Source of the DNA: Pseudomonadota bacterium
GTDB taxonomy: Bacteria > Pseudomonadota > Gammaproteobacteria > Burkholderiales > Ferrovaceae
Direction: 5' to 3'
DNA: 5,277 bases
Assembly: GCA_021828745.1 (NCBI GenBank)
Contig: JAJZDE010000090.1
Location: 1-5,277 of the forward strand
The notes beneath the pieces were generated by a model. That model saw nothing but the letters and a program-made list of their open reading frames with translations, was not told the DNA's origin and did no database searches. The position numbers were made by a program, and so were the translations under genes. Of the stretch, positions 1 through 5,277 are shown piece by piece; the first letter of the stretch is position 1; each line of letters begins with the position of its first letter.

Positions 1-271
1 CGGCCAGGGCCTGCTGGGTACGCATCAGAAGCGCATCGGCAAAACCGCGCAGGAGCATGACCAGGGCCAGTACGACATACATGATGCCAATCCGTTTATG
101 GTCGACGCTGGTGAACCATTCCTTCCATAAGTAGGACCATTTGCCGTGGTACCAGATCAGGAATGCAATGCACAACAGGAGCATGGTGGACCCGCCCAGA
201 GTCGCCATGATGATGGGGTTGTCATAGGGGATTTCGCGCAGGGTCAGACGACCGAAAATGAGTTCTTCCAC
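1..271 (-). CDS. cyoB: Cytochrome bo3 ubiquinol oxidase subunit I, N-terminal part (cut by left window edge)
   Basis: Subunit I of the bo3-type quinol oxidase is an inner-membrane haem-copper oxidase that oxidises ubiquinol, reduces oxygen to water and pumps protons. Only about the first 90 residues are present. They give a short N-terminal segment, a first membrane helix (about 20-40), the motif [17 protein letters not shown] (49-65), and LLRGFADA (73-80). In E. coli CyoB the matching Arg71 and Asp75 belong to the ubiquinone-binding site; here they are Arg75 and Asp79, which marks a quinol oxidase rather than a cytochrome c oxidase. The start chosen is GTG at 271-269. It lies 4 bp after the cyoA stop, matches the usual CyoB N-terminus, and is preceded by GAGGA (minus strand, 284-280) inside the end of cyoA, so translation is probably coupled to cyoA. 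The haem and copper ligands lie outside the window. Confidence 0.95.
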   Translation of the reverse strand, partial: MEELIFGRLTLREIPYDNPIIMATLGGSTMLLLCIAFLIWYHGKWSYLWKEWFTSVDHKRIGIMYVVLALVMLLRGFADALLMRTQQALA

Positions 272-275
272 GGGG

Positions 276-1181
276 TTAGTCCTCGATGGCTGTCATGGGG
301 ACAGGGGAATGAAACGTCATCGTCCTGAGTGTGGTGTCCCCGGACAGGATGCTGTCGAAAAGGTGCGGTAGCGCCAGGGAGTAGAGGTGGGGGGCCTCGT
401 TGATGGAGGGTTTTTCCAGGGAGGCGAAGGCGGCGCGATCTAGTACTTGACCTCCGGTTTCGACCTGATGAGCCCATTGACGAAATGCCTCTCTGGAAGT
501 TGCCACGGTTTCAAATGTCATGCCGGAAAAACCCTGCCCACTGAACTGGGTGTTGTAACCCTGAAAGACGCCGGGCCGGTCAGCGATCAGATGCAGGTGG
601 GTTTTCATTCCGGCCATGGCATAGATCTGTCCGCCCAGTTGAGGGATGAAAAAAGAACTCATCACCGCATCGGATGTCAGGCTGAAATGGACGGGAACAC
701 CGGCGGGAATGACCAGTCGATTGACGGTGGCAATATGCCACTCGGGGTAAATGAATAACCATTTCCAGTCCATGGCCACCACTTGCACTTCGAGCGGGGG
801 TTGGCTCGAAGCAATGGGTCGATAGGGGCTTAAGGTATGGGAGGAGGTCCAGACGAGGTATCCCAGCACGGCAACGATCAAGGTCGGGATGGTCCAGACC
901 ACCCACTCGATGAGGGTGGAATGATCCCAGTCGGGATCGTAATCTGCCCGTGGGTTGGACGCGCGGTATTTCCAGGCAAACATGAAGGTCATGAGAATGA
1001 CGGGAACCACCACCAGCAGCATCAGACCCAGAGCTGTCAAAATCAGGGTTTTTTCCTGGCCAGCAATCGTGCCACGCGGGGTCAACACCGCCCATTGATC
1101 CCCACAATTCCCGGTACAAGCCCATAACCAGGAAGGACAGAGCAACAGCGCACCCGCCCATGGAATGATCCATTTCTTCAT
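276..1181 (-). CDS. cyoA: Cytochrome bo3 ubiquinol oxidase subunit II
   Basis: Subunit II of the bo3 quinol oxidase, 301 residues, close to the usual CyoA length. A signal peptide ends in a lipobox (Leu-Trp-Ala-Cys, Cys22), so the mature N-terminus should be a lipidated cysteine, as in E. coli CyoA. Two membrane helices follow (about 46-69 and 92-111), then a periplasmic cupredoxin-like domain with WKWLFIYP (139-146) and [17 protein letters not shown] (176-192). The Cys/His/Met ligands of a CuA centre are absent, as expected of quinol oxidases: the region that would carry them reads [17 protein letters not shown] at 1181-1179 is preceded by AGAGAGGA (minus strand, about 1193-1186), a good ribosome binding site. 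It is the first gene of a leftward operon with cyoB directly downstream, and is divergent from the cobalamin operon. Function follows from clear family resemblance. Confidence 0.96.
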   Translation of the reverse strand: MKKWIIPWAGALLLCPSWLWACTGNCGDQWAVLTPRGTIAGQEKTLILTALGLMLLVVVPVILMTFMFAWKYRASNPRADYDPDWDHSTLIEWVVWTIPTLIVAVLGYLVWTSSHTLSPYRPIASSQPPLEVQVVAMDWKWLFIYPEWHIATVNRLVIPAGVPVHFSLTSDAVMSSFFIPQLGGQIYAMAGMKTHLHLIADRPGVFQGYNTQFSGQGFSGMTFETVATSREAFRQWAHQVETGGQVLDRAAFASLEKPSINEAPHLYSLALPHLFDSILSGDTTLRTMTFHSPVPMTAIED

Positions 1182-1185
1182 CGAT

Positions 1186-1193
1186 TCCTCTCT
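1186..1193 (-). promoter_or_regulatory. Ribosome binding site of cyoA
   Basis: The minus strand reads AGAGAGGA a few bases before the cyoA ATG at 1181, which supports this start. The stretch behind it (1194-1279) must hold the cyo promoter if the operon starts here, but I see no hexamer pair on the minus strand good enough to call. Confidence 0.75.
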
Positions 1194-1288
1194 TTAGTTC
1201 GGTGGAGTCTCAACAGGGCGACCAAAAAATCATCACTTGCCATGATCTCAGAACTTGAGCGCGCCAGTTGTATCAAATCCTTCGAAAG

Positions 1289-1318
1289 TTACGAAGAGCC
1301 GGGCGAATAGTTTATACT
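1289..1318 (+). promoter_or_regulatory. Probable promoter of the cobalamin operon
   Basis: TATACT at 1313-1318 matches five of six positions of the sigma-70 -10 consensus. A weak -35 candidate, TTACGA (1289-1294), lies 18 bp upstream. Transcription would begin around 1324-1326, just before the first paired strand of the riboswitch (1328), which is where a riboswitch transcript should start. The -10 is persuasive by sequence and position; the -35 is poor, so an activator or another sigma factor is possible. The right arm of a short inverted repeat (1280-1296) overlaps the -35 candidate. Confidence 0.5.
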
Positions 1319-1327
1319 GTGTCCCTT

Positions 1328-1523
1328 GGTACAGGTGCCCCTGTGCGCGCTCGTCGCGCCGAGGGGTGAAACGGGAAGTTCGGTGAATGCAGGTGACCCT
1401 TGCATGATTCCGGCGTAGCCCCCGCTGCTGTGATCCTGAGAAGTTCCCGAGAGCCACTGCGTCGTTGAAGGCGTGGGAAGGTGGGTGCTTCGTCGACGGT
1501 AAGCCAGAAGACCGGCCTGTATC
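1328..1523 (+). promoter_or_regulatory. Cobalamin riboswitch aptamer
   Basis: This RNA element binds a cobalamin and represses the genes behind it. Hallmarks appear in the right order: GGTGCC (1334-1339), GGTGAAACGGGAA (1365-1377), CGGTGAA (1381-1387), GCCCCCGCTGCTGTGA (1418-1433), CCACTGC (1454-1460) pairing towards GCGTGGGAAGG (1471-1481), and the B12 box AGCCAGAAGACCGGCC (1502-1517). The closing stem P1 is visible: GGTACAGG (1328-1335) pairs with CCTGTATC (1516-1523), with one G-U pair. GCCCCT/AGGGGT, flanking the 1341-1361 loop, forms an inner stem. An extra hairpin, ATGCA (1387-1391) with TGCAT (1401-1405), lengthens the arm after CGGTGA. The element stands upstream of a metal permease and B12 biosynthesis genes, the usual targets. 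Which cobalamin form it prefers cannot be judged by eye. Confidence 0.95.
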
Positions 1524-1636
1524 CATGGAAGTGTTGTAGCCACGGGGTGTGGGCGGTAACGGGCCGGGCGAAGGCCGGGTTCTTTGCGATGGCTTGGAGA
1601 TCGGTGTGTTTCCGGTCGTGTGATATTCCTGCCCAC
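1524..1636 (+). other. Long leader linker between aptamer and anti-Shine-Dalgarno hairpin
   Basis: About 113 nt separate the aptamer from the hairpin near the start codon. The stretch is G-rich, with a direct repeat of GGCCGGG (1562-1568 and 1573-1579) and a possible small stem, GATCGG (1599-1604) with CCGGTC (1612-1617). No U-run follows either, so neither looks like an intrinsic terminator. The frame of the downstream gene is open through this region, with an in-frame ATG at 1589, but the family N-terminus argues against its use. No separate gene is seen. Confidence 0.5.
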
Positions 1637-1663
1637 TCCCTTACTATCTTGATCATAAAGGGA
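1637..1663 (+). promoter_or_regulatory. Ribosome-binding-site sequestering hairpin (riboswitch expression platform)
   Basis: TCCCTT (1637-1642) is exactly complementary to AAGGGA (1658-1663), the Shine-Dalgarno sequence of the CbiM-like gene whose ATG is at 1670. Pairing makes a six-pair stem with a 15-nt loop and would hide the ribosome binding site. Cobalamin riboswitches of Gram-negative bacteria often act at translation through such a hairpin, stabilised by a loop-loop contact with the aptamer. The loop here contains the palindrome TGATCA (1650-1655). The complementarity is seen directly; its regulatory role is inferred. Confidence 0.65.
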
Positions 1664-1669
1664 TCCGTC

Positions 1670-2308
1670 ATGCATATCGAACCAGGTTATATTTCTTCTG
1701 CCAAAATCGCTGTGGCGAATGTGACTGCGCTTGGCATTTTGGGGAGCCAGAGTCTGGCTCTGTTACGCCAGCCTTCGCTGGTGATTCGTACTGCCATCGC
1801 TGCGGTCTTTTTTACCCTGTTCATGCAGATGTATCACCTCCCGGTCGGGCCGTCGGAGTTACACTTCGTCGGGGCCATGCCCATCTACCTCATTTTTGGC
1901 TTCGTGCCGACTTTATTGGGCTTCGGTCTGGGTCTACTGCTGCAGGGGCTGCTGTTCGTTCCCACGGATCTCGTGCATTTGGGGGTGAATACCCTGTCGT
2001 TGGCCATACCCCTGGTGCTGTTGCATGGTACGGTGGGACATCGTCTGAAAGCAGTCGACATCAAAACCATCCTCAAACTCGATGCATTCTATTACAGTGG
2101 CGTGACCTTGATGGTCGGGTTTTGGCTATCGCTCAGCGAGATTCCTACGCCACTTTCGGCCTGGGCTGCCTTTGCGGCCTCGTACCTGGTGTTGGTCATG
2201 ATCGAACCGGTATTTACCTGGACCCTGTTGGTCGCTTTCAAAGGTCACCGGGACTCCCCACTTGCCCGCCACTGTCTCGAGTACCGTGTTGAAGCCCTCG
2301 TGCGCTGA
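1670..2308 (+). CDS. CbiM-like energy-coupling-factor transporter permease, probable cobalt uptake
   Basis: A 212-residue hydrophobic protein of the CbiM/NikM family, the substrate-binding membrane component of ECF-type cobalt or nickel importers. The N-terminus reads MHIEPGYI. In this family the amino group of Met1 and His2 take part in metal binding, which fixes the start at ATG 1670 rather than at in-frame upstream starts (ATG 1481 or 1589). AAGGGA at 1658-1663 is a well-placed ribosome binding site. His65 (ELHFVGA, 63-69), FGFVPTLLGFGLGLLLQGLL (76-95) and LVHLGVNTLSL (101-111) match conserved family segments. About five or six membrane helices can be drawn, at about 38-53, 68-95, 105-120, 132-150 and 160-190. 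It follows the cobalamin riboswitch directly, which favours cobalt as substrate. No CbiN, CbiQ or CbiO gene follows within the window; the next gene, 56 bp on, is cobM. Nickel transport is the main alternative. Confidence 0.85.
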   Translation: MHIEPGYISSAKIAVANVTALGILGSQSLALLRQPSLVIRTAIAAVFFTLFMQMYHLPVGPSELHFVGAMPIYLIFGFVPTLLGFGLGLLLQGLLFVPTDLVHLGVNTLSLAIPLVLLHGTVGHRLKAVDIKTILKLDAFYYSGVTLMVGFWLSLSEIPTPLSAWAAFAASYLVLVMIEPVFTWTLLVAFKGHRDSPLARHCLEYRVEALVR

Positions 2309-2364
2309 GTATCGGGCATTATCCGGGTCATCGGATCATTTCGGGAAAGGTTGGGAATCTCGGG

Positions 2365-3165
2365 GTGGGTAAGGTATGGTTCGTTGGTGCGGGCCCTGGG
2401 GATCCGGAACTTCTGACCGTCAAGGGCGTGAAGTTGCTGCAGCAGGCAGGTGCCATCCTGTATGCCGGATCCTTGGTGGATAGAGCCGCTACCTGCCATG
2501 CACCCGGCCATTGTGAAATCCGGGACTCCAAGGACATGACCCTGGAGGAGATCACGGCCTGGCTGATCGAAAGGGCGGCTCGCTATGCTACCGTGATTCG
2601 CCTTCAGACGGGAGATCCCGGACTCTATGGCGCCTTGGTGGAAATGGTGCGGGCGTTGGATGAAGCCCAGGTCGAGTGGTCTGTGGTGCCCGGTGTTTCT
2701 TCTGCATTGGCTGCTGCTGCTGCGGCAGGAGAGACCTTGACCCTGCCGGAGGTTACTCAGACCGTGATTTTGACCCGGGTGGCGGGACGCACGCCGATGC
2801 CTCCCGGAGAAGATCTGGAGTCCCTGGCCGCGCATCATTGTACCTTATGCCTTTTTCTTTCCATCACGCTCTTCCCCGAGATCCAGCGTGCCTTGCGCGC
2901 AGCGGGATGGGCGGAAGACAGTCCGGTGCTGGTGGTACAAAAAGCCAGTTGGCCAGGGGAAGAAAAGATCGTGCGGGGGACATTGGCCGATATTCGCGCG
3001 CGGTGCCGACGGGAGAAAATCGGGAGTCAGGCCATGATCATCGTCAGTCCCGCCCTGGGTGCCCGGGGATGGACCGAGATCAAACGTTCGAAACTGTATG
3101 ACGGTACGTTTTCCCACCGTTATCGCAAGGCAACCAAGGAATTCGGAGACTCTCATGAAGAATGA
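2365..3165 (+). CDS. cobM: Cobalt-precorrin-4 / precorrin-4 C11-methyltransferase
   Basis: Transfers a methyl group from S-adenosylmethionine to C11 of the corrin precursor; it is named CobM in the oxygen-dependent pathway and CbiF in the cobalt-early pathway. The 266 residues form one tetrapyrrole-methylase domain. VGAGPGDPELLTVKG (7-21) is the N-terminal SAM-site signature, YAGSLV (33-38) is typical of this subfamily, RLQTGDPGLYGAL (79-91) is the second signature, and VVPGVSS (107-113) and LPEVTQTVILTRVAGR (127-142) single out C11 methylases. The start is GTG at 2365, chosen because the family begins just before the GAGPGDP motif; a purine-rich GGGAAAGG lies at 2343-2350, rather far upstream. 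The gene ends inside the start of cbiX (11 bp shared). With CbiX and CbiD next door the substrate is probably the cobalt form, so cbiF would be an equally valid name. Confidence 0.93.
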   Translation: MGKVWFVGAGPGDPELLTVKGVKLLQQAGAILYAGSLVDRAATCHAPGHCEIRDSKDMTLEEITAWLIERAARYATVIRLQTGDPGLYGALVEMVRALDEAQVEWSVVPGVSSALAAAAAAGETLTLPEVTQTVILTRVAGRTPMPPGEDLESLAAHHCTLCLFLSITLFPEIQRALRAAGWAEDSPVLVVQKASWPGEEKIVRGTLADIRARCRREKIGSQAMIIVSPALGARGWTEIKRSKLYDGTFSHRYRKATKEFGDSHEE

Positions 3166-4021
3166 AACCATTTTACTGGTGGGACATGGTTCCCGGGAAC
3201 AGAGGGGCAACCAGGAAATTGAATTCTTTGCGGAACAATGGCGCGGTCGTCAACCCCAATTGAATATCGAGGTCTGTTTCATCGAATTTGCGGAGGTCCT
3301 GGTCGAGGAGGGGTTGAGCAAGGCAGCCCAACGCGGTGGGCGGGTCGTGGTCGTTCCTCTGATTCTGAATGCGGCAGGTCATGTCAAAATGGAGATTCCG
3401 GAGCACCTCGAGCAGGCGCGCCTGCGTTATCCGGCAGTGGAGTTTGTCTATTGTCCGCATCTGGGGGCCAATACCGAAATTCTGGCGATTCTCAAACGCA
3501 ATCTGGCGCATGCCCTGACCCAGTTGGATATGCCGGATCCTCACAATACCGGGATCGTTCTCCTGGGAAGGGGGTCTTCGGACCGTGTGGCCAACGGCGA
3601 GGTGGCAAAAATGGCACGCTGGCTCTATGAAGAGGGAGCGCATCCCTGGGTGGACATCGCTTTTACGGGAATTACTCATCCACGCCTGGAATCGGTGGTC
3701 CAGCGGCAGGTCAAACTGGAGGCTCGGCAAATCGTCGTGTTGCCTTTCTACCTGTTCACCGGTACCCTGATCGAGCGCATTCGCCGTCAGGTCCGTGCGC
3801 TTGAAATACAATATCCGCAGGTGCGCTTTGCCCTGTCCGGTTATTTCGGGTTCGAGGAAGAGATTTATGTGCTGCTGGAGCAACGAATCCGGGAGGCGAC
3901 GGATCCGACCGCCCGCCGCATGATGGAATGTGATGGCTGCAAATACCGCGAATTTTCCGCCGATCATGGACAGGGGGGGCACGCGCATGATCATTCTCCT
4001 GTGGTTGCCTCTGTACAGTAG
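3155..4021 (+). CDS. cbiX: Sirohydrochlorin cobaltochelatase, long two-domain CbiX with MXCXXC and His-rich tail
   Basis: Inserts cobalt into sirohydrochlorin, the committing step of cobalt-early B12 synthesis. The 288 residues hold two related chelatase domains. The first has LLVGHGSR (His11), FIEFAEV (Glu44) and NAAGHVKMEIPEH (His76): the two histidines and the glutamate are the usual metal-site residues. The second has LLGRGSSD (136-143), GITHPRLE (172-179) and VVLPFYLFTGTLIERI (194-209); Arg139 stands where the first domain has its first histidine, as in other long CbiX proteins. The tail carries Met-Glu-Cys-Asp-Gly-Cys (257-262), the MXCXXC pattern linked to an iron-sulphur centre in Bacillus megaterium CbiX, then His271, 276, 278 and 280. 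ATG 3155 is preceded by GGAG (3145-3148); a longer in-frame start at 3059 lies deep in cobM and would precede the family N-terminus. It overlaps cobM by 11 bp, suggesting coupled translation. Confidence 0.93.
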   Translation: MKNETILLVGHGSREQRGNQEIEFFAEQWRGRQPQLNIEVCFIEFAEVLVEEGLSKAAQRGGRVVVVPLILNAAGHVKMEIPEHLEQARLRYPAVEFVYCPHLGANTEILAILKRNLAHALTQLDMPDPHNTGIVLLGRGSSDRVANGEVAKMARWLYEEGAHPWVDIAFTGITHPRLESVVQRQVKLEARQIVVLPFYLFTGTLIERIRRQVRALEIQYPQVRFALSGYFGFEEEIYVLLEQRIREATDPTARRMMECDGCKYREFSADHGQGGHAHDHSPVVASVQ

Positions 4022-4030
4022 ATCCGGCCC

Positions 4031-4699
4031 ATGAAAACTCCGATCATCACCGAACAACTCACGGATGCAGGACGACGCATCGAACACGACTCCTTTGCCA
4101 TCGTGGATCGTGAGGCAGGCCCCCATACATACTCTGACGCCCAATGGCAGGTGGTACGGCGCATGATTCATGCATCGGCGGATTTTGACTTCAATGGGTT
4201 GACCCGTTTCCATCCCCAGGCCATCAGGGCAGGGCTGCAAGCCATCCAAAGCGGGGCCCCCATCGTTGCAGACGTGGAAATGATCTGTGTGGGATTGTCC
4301 AAACCGCGTCTGGAACACTATGGCATGCATCCCTATCAGTTCATTTCTGATGAGGATGTGATCGCCCAAGCCCGGATCCGGCATACCACGCGTGCGGTCC
4401 AAGCCATGCGCAAAGCTCAGGCACAACAGTTGCTAGAGGGAAGTATCGTGGCCATTGGGAATGCGCCCACCGCGTTGCTCGAGATTTTGCGGATGGTGCA
4501 GGAAGACCGGGTTCGGCCAGCTCTGATCATCGGGATGCCCGTAGGTTTCGTCTCTGCGGCCGAATCAAAAAAACTGTTGAGCCAGTGCACGGAGTGCCCC
4601 TGGATGCTCATCGATGGCCGAAAAGGAGGGTCCACTCTGGTGGTGGCCGCCCTCCATGCCTTGTTGGCTCTGGCTGAAGTTCATGCCGATCCTCTTTGA
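4031..4699 (+). CDS. cobH: Precorrin-8X / cobalt-precorrin-8 methylmutase
   Basis: Moves the methyl group from C11 to C12 of the corrin ring, giving hydrogenobyrinate or cobyrinate; CobH and CbiC name the same family. The 222 residues are of usual length. RMIHASADF (44-52) carries the catalytic histidine (His47). GAPIVADVEM (about 76-85), AIGNAPTALLEIL, IIGMPVGFVSAAESKKLL and DGRKGGSTL are all family-typical blocks in the usual order. ATG at 4031 lies 9 bp after the cbiX stop. No clear ribosome binding site precedes it (GATCCGGCCC), so translation may depend on ribosomes finishing cbiX. The 9-bp gaps on both sides place it firmly in the operon. Next to CbiX and CbiD its natural substrate should be the cobalt-containing form. 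Confidence 0.95.
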   Translation: MKTPIITEQLTDAGRRIEHDSFAIVDREAGPHTYSDAQWQVVRRMIHASADFDFNGLTRFHPQAIRAGLQAIQSGAPIVADVEMICVGLSKPRLEHYGMHPYQFISDEDVIAQARIRHTTRAVQAMRKAQAQQLLEGSIVAIGNAPTALLEILRMVQEDRVRPALIIGMPVGFVSAAESKKLLSQCTECPWMLIDGRKGGSTLVVAALHALLALAEVHADPL

Positions 4700-4708
4700 A
4701 CCGCGTCT

Positions 4709-5277
4709 ATGGAAAAAAAGCCAAAGGGCACGCGCAAGGGGTTCACCACCGGCGCTTGTTCCGCTGCAGCCGCCCGGGCAGCGGTACTCGGGTTGATCCA
4801 GGGTTCGGTTCCGGAAGTGGTGGAATGTGATCTGCCCAATGGGGAACGAGTCCGGTTTTCCGTATCTGAAGGACAGTCAGATGGTTCTTTGGCTCATGCG
4901 GTCGTGATCAAGGATGCGGGAGATGATCCGGATGTGACGGATAAGGCTGCCTTGACCGCAGACGTCCGATGGTTGCCGGATGCTCCTGGTGCCGTACACC
5001 TGAAGGGGGGCGCAGGGGTGGGTATGGTGACCATGCCCGGTCTTGGACTGGAAGTGGGAGGGCCGGCCATCAATCCGGTGCCGCGCCGCAATATCGAGGC
5101 CAATGTGCGTCAGGTGGCGCAGGAGGCTCTGGAGCGGCAAGGGTTGGAAGTCTGCATCTCCGTGCCGGGCGGCGAGATTCTGGCCAAGCGGACATTGAAT
5201 TCCCGTCTGGGCATCGTGGGGGGGATTTCCATTCTGGGGACGACGGGCATCGTGCATCCTTACTCGACAGCGGCCTT
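4709..5277 (+). CDS. cbiD: Cobalt-precorrin-5B C1-methyltransferase, N-terminal part (cut by right window edge)
   Basis: CbiD methylates C1 of cobalt-precorrin-5B with S-adenosylmethionine and is a marker of the cobalt-early, oxygen-independent pathway. The frame is open from ATG 4709 to the window end (189 codons), roughly half the usual length. Motifs are KGFTTGACSAAAARAA (10-25; family form GxTTGxCAAAA), IKDAGDDPDVT (about 67-77), HLKGGAGVGMVTMPGL (about 97-112), GGPAINPVPRRNI (about 117-129), and NSRLGIVGGISILGTTGIV followed by HPYS near the edge, all strongly CbiD-like. The start fits the family, where the TTG motif lies near residue 10-15. The preceding bases (GAACCGCGTCT) contain no ribosome binding site and the gap to cobH is 9 bp, so coupling is likely. 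The stop and any later operon genes lie outside the window. Confidence 0.95.
   Translation, partial: MEKKPKGTRKGFTTGACSAAAARAAVLGLIQGSVPEVVECDLPNGERVRFSVSEGQSDGSLAHAVVIKDAGDDPDVTDKAALTADVRWLPDAPGAVHLKGGAGVGMVTMPGLGLEVGGPAINPVPRRNIEANVRQVAQEALERQGLEVCISVPGGEILAKRTLNSRLGIVGGISILGTTGIVHPYSTAA

Noticed and set aside
580..1173. Minus-strand open frame of 197 codons within cyoA in another frame
   Set aside because: cyoA itself is clearly coding across the same bases; this frame shows no family motif.
1224..1246. Minus-strand hairpin ATCAT...ATGAT followed by six T, resembling a terminator before cyoA
   Set aside because: The stem is only five pairs and AT-rich, too weak for an intrinsic terminator, and it would stop transcripts just upstream of cyoA.
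1525..1539. Four-codon upstream reading frame (ATG at 1525, TAG at 1537)
   Set aside because: No ribosome binding site of its own, and its ATG directly abuts the closing stem of the riboswitch; too short to distinguish from chance.
1481..1669. In-frame upstream extension of the CbiM-like gene (ATG 1481 or ATG 1589)
   Set aside because: The first part lies within the riboswitch, and the family requires the protein to begin Met-His for metal binding; the well-spaced AAGGGA supports ATG 1670.
2321..2336. Hairpin ATCCG/CGGAT between the CbiM-like gene and cobM as a terminator
   Set aside because: The stem is short and no T-run follows; the 56-bp gap is more likely transcribed through.
3059..3154. 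Longer start for cbiX at 3059
   Set aside because: It would add 32 residues with no family resemblance deep inside cobM; ATG 3155 has GGAG at a proper distance and begins just before the GHGSR motif.
3173..4426. Open frame of 417 codons on the minus strand opposite cbiX and the first half of cobH
   Set aside because: The plus-strand genes are unmistakable and cover the whole stretch; the antisense frame has no recognisable family motif. Such antisense openness is common in GC-rich coding DNA.

Overview
The window joins two divergently transcribed gene sets. On the left, minus strand, lies the start of a cytochrome bo3-type ubiquinol oxidase operon: cyoA is complete and cyoB is cut by the window edge. 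On the right, plus strand, lies the start of a cobalamin (vitamin B12) operon: a cobalamin riboswitch, a CbiM-like metal permease, cobM/cbiF, cbiX, cobH/cbiC, and cbiD, which is cut by the right edge. The DNA is moderately GC-rich and the genes are proteobacterial in character. An aerobic, possibly acidophilic chemolithotroph of the Acidithiobacillus type fits the pairing of a bo3 oxidase with a cobalt-early B12 pathway, but this assignment is an inference from context and is weakly held.

Layout: 1-271 cyoB N-terminus (-); 276-1181 cyoA (-); 1182-1669 divergent intergenic region. The cyo side of that region has a clear cyoA ribosome binding site but no convincing promoter. The cobalamin side has a plausible promoter (1289-1318), a well-conserved cobalamin aptamer (1328-1523), a linker of about 113 nt, and a hairpin that would bury the ribosome binding site of the first gene (1637-1663). 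Genes then follow at 1670-2308 (CbiM-like), 2365-3165 (cobM), 3155-4021 (cbiX), 4031-4699 (cobH) and 4709-5277 (cbiD, partial). From cobM onward they overlap or are separated by 9 bp, as expected of one transcript.

Working together: the CbiM-like protein probably brings in cobalt, CbiX inserts it into sirohydrochlorin, and CobM/CbiF (C11 methylation), CbiD (C1 methylation) and CobH/CbiC (methyl migration) act on the corrin ring. Both CbiX and CbiD belong to the cobalt-early, oxygen-independent branch. The riboswitch should shut the operon down when cobalamin is plentiful, most likely at translation of the first gene.

Most of the window is recognisable biology. The points most worth a second look are the riboswitch expression platform with two possible anti-Shine-Dalgarno copies, a CbiM-like permease without its usual CbiN/Q/O partners, and a CbiX with a C-terminal MXCXXC motif and histidine tail. 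I found no evidence for a wholly new system.
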